From Compostibacillus humi (GTDB lineage: Bacteria; Bacillota; Bacilli; Bacillales; Amphibacillaceae), in assembly GCF_014637175.1 (NCBI RefSeq), contig NZ_BMEV01000013.1, positions 1 to 58,178 on the forward strand: a DNA stretch of 58,178 nucleotides, read 5' to 3'. Under the pieces are notes generated by a model, which did no database searches, was not told the origin of the DNA, and was given only the letters and a program-made list of their open reading frames with translations. Of the stretch, positions 43,096-53,459 are shown piece after piece. The position numbers and the translations under genes are program-made. How positions within the stretch are numbered: the stretch's first letter is position 1; every line of letters begins with the position of its first letter.

Positions 43096-45522
43096 TCAGG
43101 ATCGGACATAGGTGTTAAATTGACCGTTGACTTTTTCGACGATTTCTTTATAACGTTCTTCCACTTCGTCATCTTTCAGCGTTTTTTCCGGGTCCTGGAA
43201 TAACAGGCTGTAAGCGACCGACTTTTTGCCCTCCGGCAGATTTTCGCCTTCGTACACGTCGAAAATGCGCACTTGTTTCACTAATGGCGCCCCGACACTT
43301 TCGATATAATTCAGTACCGCCCCAGCCTGCACTTCCTTATCCATTATAAAGGCAATATCCCTTGTAATGGAAGGATATTTCGGAATCGAATGGTAGGCTA
43401 ATTGCTTCGCGTAAGCTGTGAAAACTTCTTCCAGATTAATGTCAAATACATACGTTTCCTTCAAGTCCATCTTTCGCGCGAGCAATGGATGGACTTGTCC
43501 GATAAACCCGACAGGCTTTTCCCCGATTTTCAGTAAGGCGGTTCTGCCCGGATGCATCCCATCCACTTTGTCTTGATGGAAGGATACGGGCACTTGCAAC
43601 AGTTCGCTTAACCCTTCGACTATCCCTTTCACAACATAAAAATCAACTTTCTTCACTTCTTGCTGCCAAGGCTGATCAACCCATTTTCCGGTTATTGCTC
43701 CAGCCAGACGCAATTGTTCTTTCGGCTGTTTTGTTAATTTCTCTTCATCAGAAATAAAGACAGACCCGATTTCATAATAGGCAATATCTTGCTGGTTTCT
43801 CGCCAAATTGTAGGACACGGACGCCAGAATTTCCGGCAGCAAGCTTAAACGCAAATATTTATGATCCTCACTCATCGGCATATGCAGCTGTACTGGGACC
43901 GGATTTTGTTCTTTTACTTCCGGGCTCAGCAATAGATGAATCCGGTCATCATTCGTCAGCGAATAAGTGCGGGTTTCCATCAAGCCAATGCCTTGCAAAA
44001 ATTGATTGATTTTGCGTTTTAATTGCTGCTCATCTGTTAATCCTCCTGCCTGGGAAGAACCTGCAGGAAGCGTATACGGCAATTTATCATAACCGTACAT
44101 CCGGGCAATTTCTTCCAGCATATCTTCAAAAATTTCAATATCCCGGCGGCGGGTCGGCACTTGAACCGTAAAGACGGAACCGTCTTTCGTATATGGAAAA
44201 CGAAGCCGTTGTAAAATTTCTCCGATCTCTTCGTCGCTAATATTTGTGCCTAACCGTTCATTCACGGCCTCCGTTGCTACTGTTACTGTCTTTTCCGAAC
44301 GATCCAGCTGATCAAACTCAGCTGCATTGGCGAGTACCGTTCCTCCTGCATATTTCGCCAGGAGATGACATGCCCGAAGACCTGCATTTTTCACCCGGTT
44401 CGGATCCACACCCTTTTCAAACCGTGTGCTCGATTCGCTGCGGAGTCCGGTCATTTTTACCGTATTCCGTACCGAAGCCCCGTCAAAATAAGCTGCTTCC
44501 AAGAGCACATTTTTCGTTCCATCGTGCACTTCCGAGTTGGCGCCGCCCATAACCCCTGCTAAAGCTGTCGGCTCGGCGCCATTTGTAATGACAAGCTGTT
44601 CTTCGGTTAACTTTCTTTCCTGATCATCCAGCGTTACCATCGTTTCCCCGTCACGGGCACGGCGGACTAGAATTTCTTTTGATCCAAAACGGTCATAGTC
44701 AAAAGCATGGAGAGGCTGACCATATTCCATTAAAACAAAGTTGGTTATGTCGACAACATTGTTAATCGGCCTTACTCCTGCTGCCATTAAGTAATTTTGC
44801 ATCCATAATGGCGACGGCTTTATTTCCACGTCTTTAATCATAAATGCGGCATAGTATGGATTCAGATCGTGAGCGTCCACGTTGACAGAAATATAATCTG
44901 TCGCTTTTTCTTCCGCAAAAGCGACGGATTCGTCTGGCAGCGTCACTTCCTTATTTAAAATTGCTGCAACTTCGTAGGCGACACCAAGCATGCTTAGCGC
45001 ATCGCTGCGGTTCGCCAGAACATCCAGTTCCAATATGGCATCATCCATATTTAATAACGGAATAACGCTTTCCCCAACCGGGGTATCTTCTGGAAAGATA
45101 AATATTCCTTTTGCCGCATCTTGCGGGATAAACTTTTCGTCGAATCCTAATTCCTGCAAGGAACAGATCATACCATTCGATTCCACTCCCCGCAGTTTTA
45201 CTTTTTTAATTTTCATGCCGCCTGGAAGGACAGCCCCCGGCTTGGCAACGGCCACTTTTTGTCCTTTGGCAACATTCGGAGCGCCGCAAATAATTTGCAG
45301 CGTTTCGTCACCGACGTCCACCTGGCAAAGTTTTAGTTTATCCGCATTCGGATGCTGTTCACAGGATGCTACATAACCGACAACAACGTTCTCTGGTTTC
45401 CCGGCTACATATTCGATTCCTTCTACTTCAATTCCCGATTTCGTTATTTTTTCTGCCAGTTCCTCTGGCGTAATATCCCCTAAATCGACATATTTCCTCA
45501 ACCAATTCATCGATACTAGCAT
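43096..45522 (-). CDS. pheT: phenylalanyl-tRNA synthetase beta subunit
   Basis: 808 aa. EMAP/tRNA-binding domain (about 40-150), B3/B4 editing domains (about 205-395), B5 (about 405-475), and the ferredoxin-fold anticodon domain at the C-terminus (SIPKYPSITRDIAFIMDKEV, about 712-731). With PheS it forms the (alpha-beta)2 enzyme; this subunit edits mischarged Tyr. 16 bp after pheS. Confidence 0.97.
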   Translation of the reverse strand: MLVSMNWLRKYVDLGDITPEELAEKITKSGIEVEGIEYVAGKPENVVVGYVASCEQHPNADKLKLCQVDVGDETLQIICGAPNVAKGQKVAVAKPGAVLPGGMKIKKVKLRGVESNGMICSLQELGFDEKFIPQDAAKGIFIFPEDTPVGESVIPLLNMDDAILELDVLANRSDALSMLGVAYEVAAILNKEVTLPDESVAFAEEKATDYISVNVDAHDLNPYYAAFMIKDVEIKPSPLWMQNYLMAAGVRPINNVVDITNFVLMEYGQPLHAFDYDRFGSKEILVRRARDGETMVTLDDQERKLTEEQLVITNGAEPTALAGVMGGANSEVHDGTKNVLLEAAYFDGASVRNTVKMTGLRSESSTRFEKGVDPNRVKNAGLRACHLLAKYAGGTVLANAAEFDQLDRSEKTVTVATEAVNERLGTNISDEEIGEILQRLRFPYTKDGSVFTVQVPTRRRDIEIFEDMLEEIARMYGYDKLPYTLPAGSSQAGGLTDEQQLKRKINQFLQGIGLMETRTYSLTNDDRIHLLLSPEVKEQNPVPVQLHMPMSEDHKYLRLSLLPEILASVSYNLARNQQDIAYYEIGSVFISDEEKLTKQPKEQLRLAGAITGKWVDQPWQQEVKKVDFYVVKGIVEGLSELLQVPVSFHQDKVDGMHPGRTALLKIGEKPVGFIGQVHPLLARKMDLKETYVFDINLEEVFTAYAKQLAYHSIPKYPSITRDIAFIMDKEVQAGAVLNYIESVGAPLVKQVRIFDVYEGENLPEGKKSVAYSLLFQDPEKTLKDDEVEERYKEIVEKVNGQFNTYVRS

Positions 45523-45537
45523 ACGATTCCCACTCCT

Positions 45538-46572
45538 TTACGCATGGTGAAATTGTTTTAAAAAGCGAATGTCGTTCGTGTAAAAACGGCGAATATCATC
45601 AATTCCGTATTTCAGCATGGCAATCCGTTCCGGCCCCATTCCAAATGCAAAGCCGGAATACACTTCCGGATCATATCCGGCCATGGATAACACTTTCGGA
45701 TGAACCATTCCTGCGCCTAATATTTCAATCCACCCGGTGCCTTTACATACGTTACAGCCTTTGCCGTGGCATACTTTACAGGAAATATCCATTTCCACGG
45801 AAGGCTCGGTAAACGGGAAGTAACTTGGACGGAGACGGATTTCCCGGTCTTCGCCAAACATTTTTTTGGCGAAAATACTTAACGTACCCTTCAAATCGCT
45901 CATTCGCACATTTTTGTCGACGTACAGTCCTTCGATTTGGGTAAACTGGTGGGAATGGGTTGCATCATCCGTATCCCGGCGATACACTTTCCCAGGACAA
46001 ATCATTTTCACCGGTTTAACCCCTTTATATTCCAGCATCGTCCTCGCTTGCATCGGGGATGTATGGGTTCTCAGCAAAATTTCATTCGTGATATAAAAGG
46101 AATCTTGCATGTCCCGAGCCGGATGATTTTTCGGCAAATTCAATGCTTCAAAATTAAAATAATCTGTTTCGACTTCCGGTCCCTCTTTCACTTCATACCC
46201 CATGCCGATAAACAGGTCTTCAATTTCTTCTACAATGCTCGTTAACAGGTGAGGACCCCCAACTCGTACAGGTCTTCCCGGAAGGGTCACATCGATGGAT
46301 TCTTCTTCCAATTGCTTTTCCATCATTTTTTCTTCCAATTGTGCGGTTTTCTCTTCCAATGAAGCGGTTATCGATTGTCTGACGTTATTTGCCGCTTCCC
46401 CGACAATCGGCCGCTCTTCTTTCGATAATTTTCCCATTCCTTTTAATACAGCCGTCAGGGAACCTTTTTTTCCTAAATAAGCAATGCGGATTTCCTGTAA
46501 TTCATTCATCGTTTCCGCAGCGGCAATTTTCTCCAACGCTTCCTTTTGAATTTGTTCCAATTGCTCCTTCAA
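45538..46572 (-). CDS. pheS: phenylalanyl-tRNA synthetase alpha subunit
   Basis: 344 aa, TTG start 11 nt after AAGGAGG. Class II motifs: motif 2 [20 protein letters not shown] (about 196-215), motif 3 [14 protein letters not shown] (about 312-325). A coiled N-terminal arm (about 1-80) binds tRNA. Expression is controlled by the upstream T-box. Confidence 0.97.
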   Translation of the reverse strand: MKEQLEQIQKEALEKIAAAETMNELQEIRIAYLGKKGSLTAVLKGMGKLSKEERPIVGEAANNVRQSITASLEEKTAQLEEKMMEKQLEEESIDVTLPGRPVRVGGPHLLTSIVEEIEDLFIGMGYEVKEGPEVETDYFNFEALNLPKNHPARDMQDSFYITNEILLRTHTSPMQARTMLEYKGVKPVKMICPGKVYRRDTDDATHSHQFTQIEGLYVDKNVRMSDLKGTLSIFAKKMFGEDREIRLRPSYFPFTEPSVEMDISCKVCHGKGCNVCKGTGWIEILGAGMVHPKVLSMAGYDPEVYSGFAFGMGPERIAMLKYGIDDIRRFYTNDIRFLKQFHHA

Positions 46573-46594
46573 CTTTACTTCCTCCTTCAGCTAA

Positions 46595-46875
46595 AATAAA
46601 AAACCCCATCCCAATATAAGGGACGAGGTTTCATCGCGATACCACCCTTGTTGGCAAAACATGCCCAACTTCATTCAGATAACGGAAATGTTTCCGGTAC
46701 ACCTTTACTTAAGAACTGGACAATCCATTTTCTTAAGGTCCAAGTGCCAGCTCCCGAGTGAAATGACAGTATGGATTCGGTGAAAATGCTCCCAGTCTAT
46801 GACATTTTCTCCCTTAACCGAATGATTCATACTATCCGGCTCGTTCTTCGCTTTTGCTATATTTTCCATTTAGAA
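46595..46875 (-). promoter_or_regulatory. T-box leader of pheST
   Basis: On the minus strand, the T-box AAGGGTGGTATCGCGATGAA (about 46652-46633) is followed by a terminator hairpin (46602-46630, stem AACCTCGTCCC with GGGATGGGGTT, then TTTTTTA). Upstream are the long stem I elements. Uncharged tRNA-Phe should favour the antiterminator. A TTC specifier is expected in the GGGAGCATTTTCACC segment; this reading is tentative. Confidence 0.85.
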
Positions 46876-46907
46876 TACATTATATTGAATTTAAAATAAA
46901 GTTGCAA

Positions 46908-47645
46908 CTATCCTTTCATGTAATACATTAAAATTCCTGCGGCAATGCTGACATTGAGCGATTCCGCCTTGCCATAGATCGGGATTTTCACAATTTTGTC
47001 TGCAAGCTTTAGAAGCGGCTTTTGTATTCCGCTTCCTTCATTGCCTAAAATAAGGGCGAGTTTCCCATCAGGAGAGACGGTATTGTAAATTTCCGCCCCT
47101 TCCAATGCGCTGGCCCAAACGGAGTAACCTTCCGCTTTTAACTTCGGAATGGCTTCCTCCAAATCTCCTTGCATTATCGGAATATGAAAAAGAGAGCCTT
47201 GGGTCGAACGAATGACTTTATCGTTGAAAACATCCACCGTTCCCTTGCCGAGAATAATGCCGGAAAAACCGGCTGCATCTGCCGTACGGATAATCGTCCC
47301 TAAATTTCCCGGGTCTTGAATCGCATCAATTAACAATAGCGGGGCTCCAACAATCTCCGGCTCCTCCCGGATATGTACGACTGCTGCAATTCCTTGAGGC
47401 GTTTTCGTCTGGGAAAGATGATTGAATACCGCTCCATGAACGTGCTGAATCGGTAAACTCTTGCCCCAGTCAGGAATTGGCGTGCCTTCAGCAAAAATCA
47501 GCTCTTCTACGTTCCAATCACTGCTTACCACCTCTTCCACTAAGTGGTAACCTTCGATAAAAAATTTCCCTTCTTTCATTCTGCCTTTTTTCGTTTGCAA
47601 TTTTTTCCAATATTTTACTTTTTCATTTTTCGTCGAAGTAATCAT
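46908..47645 (-). CDS. ysgA: TrmH/SpoU-family RNA 2'-O-methyltransferase
   Basis: 245 aa from ATG 47645 (AAGGA upstream; the frame is open 16 codons further). An N-terminal RNA-binding domain (about 10-90) and a SPOUT knot with DPGNLGTIIRTADAAGF (about 112-128), LILGNEGSGI (about 197-206) and IPIYGKAESLNVSIAAGI (about 219-236), the three SpoU motifs. Target nucleotide unknown. In B. subtilis ysgA sits next to sspI. Confidence 0.9.
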   Translation of the reverse strand: MITSTKNEKVKYWKKLQTKKGRMKEGKFFIEGYHLVEEVVSSDWNVEELIFAEGTPIPDWGKSLPIQHVHGAVFNHLSQTKTPQGIAAVVHIREEPEIVGAPLLLIDAIQDPGNLGTIIRTADAAGFSGIILGKGTVDVFNDKVIRSTQGSLFHIPIMQGDLEEAIPKLKAEGYSVWASALEGAEIYNTVSPDGKLALILGNEGSGIQKPLLKLADKIVKIPIYGKAESLNVSIAAGILMYYMKG

Positions 47646-47754
47646 TTTGTCCATCCTTCGTTTCATTTCTTTTCTTATCATACATATTTTCACATAAATT
47701 GGTCAAACTATCGATAGTTTATGAAATGTGATTTTTTCGAAAGGAGCTGGACAA

Positions 47755-47976
47755 TTGGATTTAAATATTCGAAAAGCAATTTTGCACAATTTGCAAACAA
47801 ATGACCAGGAGCAGCTGCGGGCAACTATCGTCGATGCAATCGAGGCAGGAGAAGAAAAGATGCTCCCGGGTCTTGGCGTATTATTTGAATTAATTTGGAA
47901 TCAGTCGAATGAACAGGAAAGGGAAGAAATGGTCGAAGCGCTGGAACAAGGGGTAAAAGAGGCTACAAATTCATAA
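47755..47976 (+). CDS. sspI: small acid-soluble spore protein I
   Basis: 73 aa from TTG 47755 with AAAGGAG 8 nt upstream. [20 protein letters not shown] and [19 protein letters not shown] are the SspI signature. A minor forespore SASP made under sigma G. Length is close to the 71-aa B. subtilis form. Confidence 0.92.
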   Translation: MDLNIRKAILHNLQTNDQEQLRATIVDAIEAGEEKMLPGLGVLFELIWNQSNEQEREEMVEALEQGVKEATNS

Positions 47977-47995
47977 AATAATGGACTGTTTTATC

Positions 47996-48032
47996 GGAAC
48001 GCAAGCATGACAAGCCATGCTTGCGTTTTTTG
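47996..48032 (+). terminator. terminator after sspI
   Basis: AACGCAAGCATG (47998-48009) and CATGCTTGCGTT (48016-48027) followed by TTTT. Confidence 0.85.
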
Positions 48033-48131
48033 CTGCCTCAAAAAGAATCCGTGAATCTTTTATCTCCTTTCATAATATACATGTATCAGTATGAAGGACA
48101 TGCATTGTGTACCGTTGAGAGGAGGACAAAC

Positions 48132-49661
48132 ATGACATATTCTTTCCGCCATAAAAGCAACATAAAAAATCGGGTGCTAACCATCCTGTTGCTGTTTGTA
48201 TTTGTAATCGGAGGCGGAGTGGCAGCTCTTGTATTAACTTCGAATTCCCCTAAAGAGGCATATTTTTTAGCGGAAAAAGAAACGTTCAACATATTGAATG
48301 AAGCTTTATCCGACCGCTATAAAGAAGAAATCCACTGGAATGAAATGCAGCAAACAAAACCGACGGAGCAAACGATAATGGTAGGAGCAGATTTCTCCCT
48401 TCCCCTAACAACTGAGCCAAATGCAAGCTTCAATCCTGCACAACTATTAAGCCATTCTGCATTGACGATAACAGCCCAAACCGATTTGGAGCAGGAAAAA
48501 ATGGCGGCGGATTTGCAATTGAATGTCGCAGGAATGAAGGTGGAAGGTTTTCAGCTGTATTTAAATGAAGAAATGATGAATATGAACTTCCCGTTTATGG
48601 ATGAAACCGTGCAGCTTCAATATGAAGATACAGGAACCGTTTTGCACCAGCTGGATCCCCTCATCTTTACCGGGGAGGAAACGTTTGAATTTGGCGATTT
48701 ATTTGGAAAAAATGCGCTCGAAGGAACACAATACCTCCATAAATATGGAACGTTGTTATACGAAAAATTGCCGGAGGAAGCATTCACTTTAACCGATGAA
48801 ACGATTGATATGAATGGAAATTCGATAAACACAGAAAAAATTGAGCTTCGGTTAACGGAGAAGCAAGTCATCGATGTTTTCACCTATCTGCTGCAGCAAA
48901 TGAAGGAAGACGAAGCATTTAAACAATGGGCTGAAAAACAATTTTCTTCCCTTTATGCAGCTGACGGCAAAAAGACAGATATGGACACAGTGCTGGAAGA
49001 ATGGCTTCAAATGCTGCCAAATTGGAAGATGCCGGAAGGATTTACTTCCACCATTTGGACGAAAGACAATCTCATTGTCAAAAGAAAGCTTCAATTTGAA
49101 TATGCTCCGGAAACGAAACAATATCTTTATTTAACGCTGGAAGGAACGCAAAACTGGACGAAGGAAGAACAAACGATGGACTACGTATTCGACTTTGGCG
49201 ATGCCTATTCCGTTGGAACGATCGAGCTAAACGGCAGCTTATCCTGGAAAGAGGGGAAAGCTGAAGACGACATGCAAATGCAGTTTGGACCGTATTTGCT
49301 TGCTTATCAAGGGGAAGAAAAAAGCACAGACGGAGAAAAGGAATTTGTACGCAATTTTACAATAGAAGATGGCAATACGAGCCAAACTCTTTCCTGGGAA
49401 GGTACAGCTCATTATGATGCGGATCGGATGGAAGGAGAATATACGATTGCGATGAAGGATAACAAAACGGAGCAGCAATGGTTTGGGATAACGGTGGATC
49501 AAAAGGCAAAGGAAATTTCCGAAGTCGTCATTCCCTCTTTTCCGAATACTATTGATATCGGAAACATGGAGCCGGAAGAACGGAAAGAATTTTGGGAAAA
49601 GGACTTTATGGCAAAATTTCAGCAATGGATTTTTAATCATTTAACCGGCAGTTCCTTTTAA
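48132..49661 (+). CDS. large exported or membrane-anchored protein of unknown function
   Basis: 509 aa from ATG 48132 (GGAGGA 6 nt upstream). One N-terminal helix (about 18-40, LLFVFVIGGGVAALVLT) then a long extracellular, acidic and Gln/Thr-rich region rich in predicted beta strands. No catalytic motif. It is followed by two ABC-2 permeases and an ATPase in the same direction and is probably part of that unit, perhaps as an accessory or substrate-binding part. I do not recognise a named family. Confidence 0.7.
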   Translation: MTYSFRHKSNIKNRVLTILLLFVFVIGGGVAALVLTSNSPKEAYFLAEKETFNILNEALSDRYKEEIHWNEMQQTKPTEQTIMVGADFSLPLTTEPNASFNPAQLLSHSALTITAQTDLEQEKMAADLQLNVAGMKVEGFQLYLNEEMMNMNFPFMDETVQLQYEDTGTVLHQLDPLIFTGEETFEFGDLFGKNALEGTQYLHKYGTLLYEKLPEEAFTLTDETIDMNGNSINTEKIELRLTEKQVIDVFTYLLQQMKEDEAFKQWAEKQFSSLYAADGKKTDMDTVLEEWLQMLPNWKMPEGFTSTIWTKDNLIVKRKLQFEYAPETKQYLYLTLEGTQNWTKEEQTMDYVFDFGDAYSVGTIELNGSLSWKEGKAEDDMQMQFGPYLLAYQGEEKSTDGEKEFVRNFTIEDGNTSQTLSWEGTAHYDADRMEGEYTIAMKDNKTEQQWFGITVDQKAKEISEVVIPSFPNTIDIGNMEPEERKEFWEKDFMAKFQQWIFNHLTGSSF

Positions 49662-49693
49662 CAGAGAAAAATAATAATGGAAGGACAAGACAT

Positions 49694-50911
49694 ATGGGAA
49701 AACAGCTGCTCTTATTTTTACAATTGGACGGGAAAAACATTAAGAGGAAATGGCGAAGCCTTCCTCTTCTTTTCCTGTTTCCGGTTCTGTTTACGCTTCT
49801 CTCTGCCATACTGATTGCCTTCTTGATTCATCCGCAGGAAAAGAATAGGATCACCGTCGGATTAATTGACCATGACGATACACCGGAAACCGAGGGCATC
49901 GTCCGGCTTTTTGCACAGTCGGAAGAAATGAACAGCTTGTTCCGTATTAAAGAAATGTCGGAAAGTGAAGCGGAACAGCTGATGGAACAAGGTGAGATCA
50001 GCGCCTATATTATCCTGCCTAAAGACTTTACCGCCAATTTATACGAAGGAAAATCTGCCGTTTTGCCTGTTATCGGCAACCCGAATAAGCAAATGGAAAG
50101 TCACTTAATCTATGAAATAGTAGAAAGCATCGCAAGACATATTCGCTCCTCCCAGGCGAATATATTAACCATCCATCACTTCGCATCGGAATTGGGAAAA
50201 AATGAAGAAAAATTACAAGATCTTCTCTTCCAGCAATTTACAGATTTTGTGTTCTATACATTAAGTTCGGGACAAGTAATCCATGAAAAAACTGCCAATA
50301 ATGAAGCCACTTCTTCTCCTATGAACTATTTCTCCATTGGAGGACTGTTTATTATTTATACGAGCTGGCTTTGGCTTGTTTACTTATACCTATACCGGGA
50401 AATAGATGAACCGTTAGTCCAAAGAATGAGATTGTATGGGGTAACAAAATTAAGCTTTTTATTGTCGCGAATGATCTGGTCCCTCTTCATTGCAATTAGT
50501 TGGACAGGAATATTATTTATACCGCTCCATTTGTTATTGGACTTTGAGCTTGGAATGATAGATTTTCTGAAAATATTTGTCATTTATTTCCTCCACGGCC
50601 TGCTTTTCCTTTGCTGTATATGTATAATCGAAATCGTGTTTTCGCAGGAAAAGGTACAGCTGTTCCTGCAGTTAATCACGTTTGTCGTTATTTCTCTTTT
50701 TAGCGGGGCAATTATACCGGCAATCTATTTTCCTATATGGCTGCAAGAATTGGCATCCTATTCCTTTTCTTATGAAGCATTTTATTGGGTAAGGGAAATC
50801 GTGTTCTATGGACGAAAATTTGTTTCTTTTCTCTGCCTTCTTTGCATGACAATCGGCGGCAACATCATCCTTTTTGGCATTTCCTCGTGGAAGGAGCGGT
50901 TGCAATCTTGA
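49694..50911 (+). CDS. ABC-2 type permease subunit 1
   Basis: 405 aa. One N-terminal helix (about 18-40), an extracellular domain (about 45-200, VGLIDHDDTPETEGIVRLFA), then five helices (about 218-400). This is the ABC-2 layout of YhaP/CcmB-like exporters. Its stop overlaps the start of the second permease. Substrate unknown; drug, peptide or toxin export are possible. Confidence 0.8.
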   Translation: MGKQLLLFLQLDGKNIKRKWRSLPLLFLFPVLFTLLSAILIAFLIHPQEKNRITVGLIDHDDTPETEGIVRLFAQSEEMNSLFRIKEMSESEAEQLMEQGEISAYIILPKDFTANLYEGKSAVLPVIGNPNKQMESHLIYEIVESIARHIRSSQANILTIHHFASELGKNEEKLQDLLFQQFTDFVFYTLSSGQVIHEKTANNEATSSPMNYFSIGGLFIIYTSWLWLVYLYLYREIDEPLVQRMRLYGVTKLSFLLSRMIWSLFIAISWTGILFIPLHLLLDFELGMIDFLKIFVIYFLHGLLFLCCICIIEIVFSQEKVQLFLQLITFVVISLFSGAIIPAIYFPIWLQELASYSFSYEAFYWVREIVFYGRKFVSFLCLLCMTIGGNIILFGISSWKERLQS

Positions 50912-52017
50912 TATCAATAATTAAATCCCGATGGATCCTTTGGAAAAAACATTGGCTGGCAAATAGTTTATTTCTTTTCCTTCCCGTCGTTGCAACGATT
51001 ATCACCATGACGCTCTTCACCAATATTCAGGAAGACAGCAAGGTGCCGATTGCCATCGTAAAAAAAGAAGACTCCCCTATGGCTGATTCGCTCTATGAAG
51101 CCGCAGCGGATTTGCCGTATATTCGGCTTTTCAATCTTTCCGAAAAGGAAGCGCTCATAAAATTAGAGCGCCATGAATTGGACAGCGTATTTGTCATTGA
51201 CAGCGGATTTGCCGAAAAGATTAAAAGCGGAGCAAGAAACCGCCTTATTACCGGATATTCCAATCATGGATCTTTTGCCTATACACCTATTAAAGAAATG
51301 CTTGTTTCCTATGTACAAACTTTAACTGCCCAGGCAAAAACATATTATACTGTCGACCAAATGGCTGGCGGAAAATGGACATGGGAAGAAGTTACAGAAA
51401 AAATTAGCGATATCCAGACAGAGCAGCAGTTGCTGGAGACTACGTTCCATTTAAATTCAATTGCCGGGAATGCAACAAATGAGGAGCGAAACAGAAACTT
51501 ATGGGAAATATGGGGCTATTTCATGTTCATCAGCATTTTCTTTCTCTTTGACTGGCAAATTAAAGAGAAAAAAACAGCGATTCTCTCCCGTTATGCAATG
51601 ATGAAATACTCTTACCAGCAATATGTTTTCTTCCATACTGCTGTTTATACTTTCATGTTCGTCTCCATTTGTCTGTTATCCGCAGCAATGTTCCATATGT
51701 TATATGAAGAAAAAATCACTTTTTCTCTCCTATGGAGTATGGTGATGTATACGATTACCCTTAGTCTTGCTGCCAGTATTCTTTCTGCCGTCTATCGCTC
51801 TGTCTATGTTTATTACTGGACTGTTCTTTTAATTAGCGGCGTCTATCTCATTACGAGCGGAGTCATTATCCCAACGGATGGAATCGTATCAGCATATCCT
51901 GTCATTTCGCTCGTCCACCCTGTTTACCCTCTAGTGCAAGAAAAATATTTCCATCCGCTCGTTATTTTGTTCCTTGGCCTGTTCCTCGTTACGCAACGGA
52001 AGCAAAAATATTTTTAA
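50908..52017 (+). CDS. ABC-2 type permease subunit 2
   Basis: 369 aa from TTG 50908, overlapping the first permease by 4 bp (AAGGAG about 11 nt upstream). Same layout: an N-terminal helix (about 14-34), an extracellular domain with KVPIAIVKKEDSPMADSLYE (about 45-64), and five to six helices (about 195-360). The two permeases are likely a heterodimer. Confidence 0.8.
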   Translation: MISIIKSRWILWKKHWLANSLFLFLPVVATIITMTLFTNIQEDSKVPIAIVKKEDSPMADSLYEAAADLPYIRLFNLSEKEALIKLERHELDSVFVIDSGFAEKIKSGARNRLITGYSNHGSFAYTPIKEMLVSYVQTLTAQAKTYYTVDQMAGGKWTWEEVTEKISDIQTEQQLLETTFHLNSIAGNATNEERNRNLWEIWGYFMFISIFFLFDWQIKEKKTAILSRYAMMKYSYQQYVFFHTAVYTFMFVSICLLSAAMFHMLYEEKITFSLLWSMVMYTITLSLAASILSAVYRSVYVYYWTVLLISGVYLITSGVIIPTDGIVSAYPVISLVHPVYPLVQEKYFHPLVILFLGLFLVTQRKQKYF

Positions 52018-52065
52018 CACTTTCACAACTTGTGCTGCTTTAATTGAAAAGGAAAGGATGTACAG

Positions 52066-52743
52066 ATGATGCTTATCGTGGAAAAACTATCCAAATCTTA
52101 CGGAAAAAATATGATTTTTGACAATCTATCCTTTAACGTCCATCCCGGGGAAATTGTCGGTCTTGTCGGGGAAAATGGAGCGGGAAAATCTACTTTGCTG
52201 TCTATTTTAGCAATGGTGCAAAAAGCCGATGCTGGTACGATTACCCTTAATCATCAATGTTACCAAACGGATAAAAAGGAGCTGCGCCGGCAAATTGGCT
52301 TTGTGCCCCAAGATTTGGCCATTTGGGAACAGTTATCCGTTAAAGAAAATATGCAGTTTTTTGCGCAGCTCTCTTGGGTAAAAAAAGACATGGCGGAACT
52401 GAAAGAGTTATGTCTGCAAATGCAGCTGGAAAAATGGGACGAGCCGGTAAAATCGTTATCCGGGGGAATGAAGCGGAAACTGAATATTGCGATTAGCCTA
52501 ATCCATGATCCGCATTTGCTGCTATTGGACGAACCGACTGCAGGAATTGATTTAAAGTCCCGTACGGAAATCGGCCGCTACTTAAAGCAGTTGGCTTCCC
52601 AAGGCAAAATGATTATTTATACTTCCCATGATATGGATGAATTAAGATCCCTATGCGATAGAGTCTTATGTATCGGCAAAGACCCTTTCTATAAAAATAT
52701 TTTTCACGAATCTCCCATTCCATTTCTAGCAATTCCCGATTGA
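52066..52743 (+). CDS. ABC transporter ATPase
   Basis: 225 aa. Walker A GENGAGKST (about 36-44), Q-loop VPQDL (about 87), signature LSGGMKRKL (about 131-139), Walker B LLLLDEPTAGID (about 149-160) and H-loop TSHDMDE (about 186-192). It energises the two permeases upstream. The C-terminal tail is short, without a regulatory domain. Confidence 0.9.
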   Translation: MMLIVEKLSKSYGKNMIFDNLSFNVHPGEIVGLVGENGAGKSTLLSILAMVQKADAGTITLNHQCYQTDKKELRRQIGFVPQDLAIWEQLSVKENMQFFAQLSWVKKDMAELKELCLQMQLEKWDEPVKSLSGGMKRKLNIAISLIHDPHLLLLDEPTAGIDLKSRTEIGRYLKQLASQGKMIIYTSHDMDELRSLCDRVLCIGKDPFYKNIFHESPIPFLAIPD

Positions 52744-52798
52744 TTCCTAGCAAAAGTGAGGCTACAATAAAGGTAATGACAGAAGAAGGTGGACGAAC

Positions 52799-53410
52799 AT
52801 GGAAATTCGTGATTTGCAGCAAATGATCCAATTTCAGGCTATGTCTATACTTGCATCAGGAAAACCGGCAAGTTCAGGTTCGGTTCAGGATGATACTTTC
52901 CGGCTCCTATTGCAGGAAAAAATTAACCGGGCGATGATGTTAACGAACAACAACTATAATAAGAGCAGCGCTTATGACGCAGGAATATTTCCTTCCTACC
53001 GTATGCAACCGTCTGCCCCGCTGTTGCCGGCCAATTCGGCATATGATGCTTACATAAAATCTGCCAGCGCAAAGTACGGAGTGGATGAAAAGCTGATTCA
53101 CGCGGTGATTCAGGCGGAATCCAATTATCGGGCAGCGGCAAGAAGTTCTGCCGGAGCATTAGGTCTGATGCAACTGATGCCGAAAACGGCAAAAAGCCTG
53201 GGCGTGGAAAATCCTTTAGACCCGGCACAAAATATCGAGGGCGGCACGAAATATTTGCGCCAATTGCTGGACCGTTATAACGGTAACATTACACTGGCTT
53301 TGGCAGCATACAACGCCGGACCGGGCAATGTGGACAAATATCAAGGAATACCGCCGTTTAAAGAGACTCAACAATATGTTCATAAAGTAATCCAATCCTA
53401 CATGGCATAA
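52799..53410 (+). CDS. lytic transglycosylase (SLT domain)
   Basis: 203 aa. An N-terminal region without obvious signal peptide (about 1-75, Ser/Tyr-rich) is followed by the SLT domain: [20 protein letters not shown] (catalytic Glu about 105), [13 protein letters not shown] and [16 protein letters not shown] (about 165-180). It cleaves peptidoglycan to anhydromuropeptides. Resembles YjbJ-like proteins of Bacillus. How it leaves the cell is unclear from the sequence. Confidence 0.85.
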   Translation: MEIRDLQQMIQFQAMSILASGKPASSGSVQDDTFRLLLQEKINRAMMLTNNNYNKSSAYDAGIFPSYRMQPSAPLLPANSAYDAYIKSASAKYGVDEKLIHAVIQAESNYRAAARSSAGALGLMQLMPKTAKSLGVENPLDPAQNIEGGTKYLRQLLDRYNGNITLALAAYNAGPGNVDKYQGIPPFKETQQYVHKVIQSYMA

Positions 53411-53417
53411 CGGCAAG

Positions 53418-53459
53418 AAAAAAGAGGGATTCCAAAAATTGCTGGAATCCCTCTTTCTT
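53418..53459. terminator. bidirectional terminator
   Basis: AAAGAGGGATTCC (53421-53433) and GGAATCCCTCTTT (53445-53457) between the transglycosylase and the convergent M42 peptidase. Confidence 0.8.
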
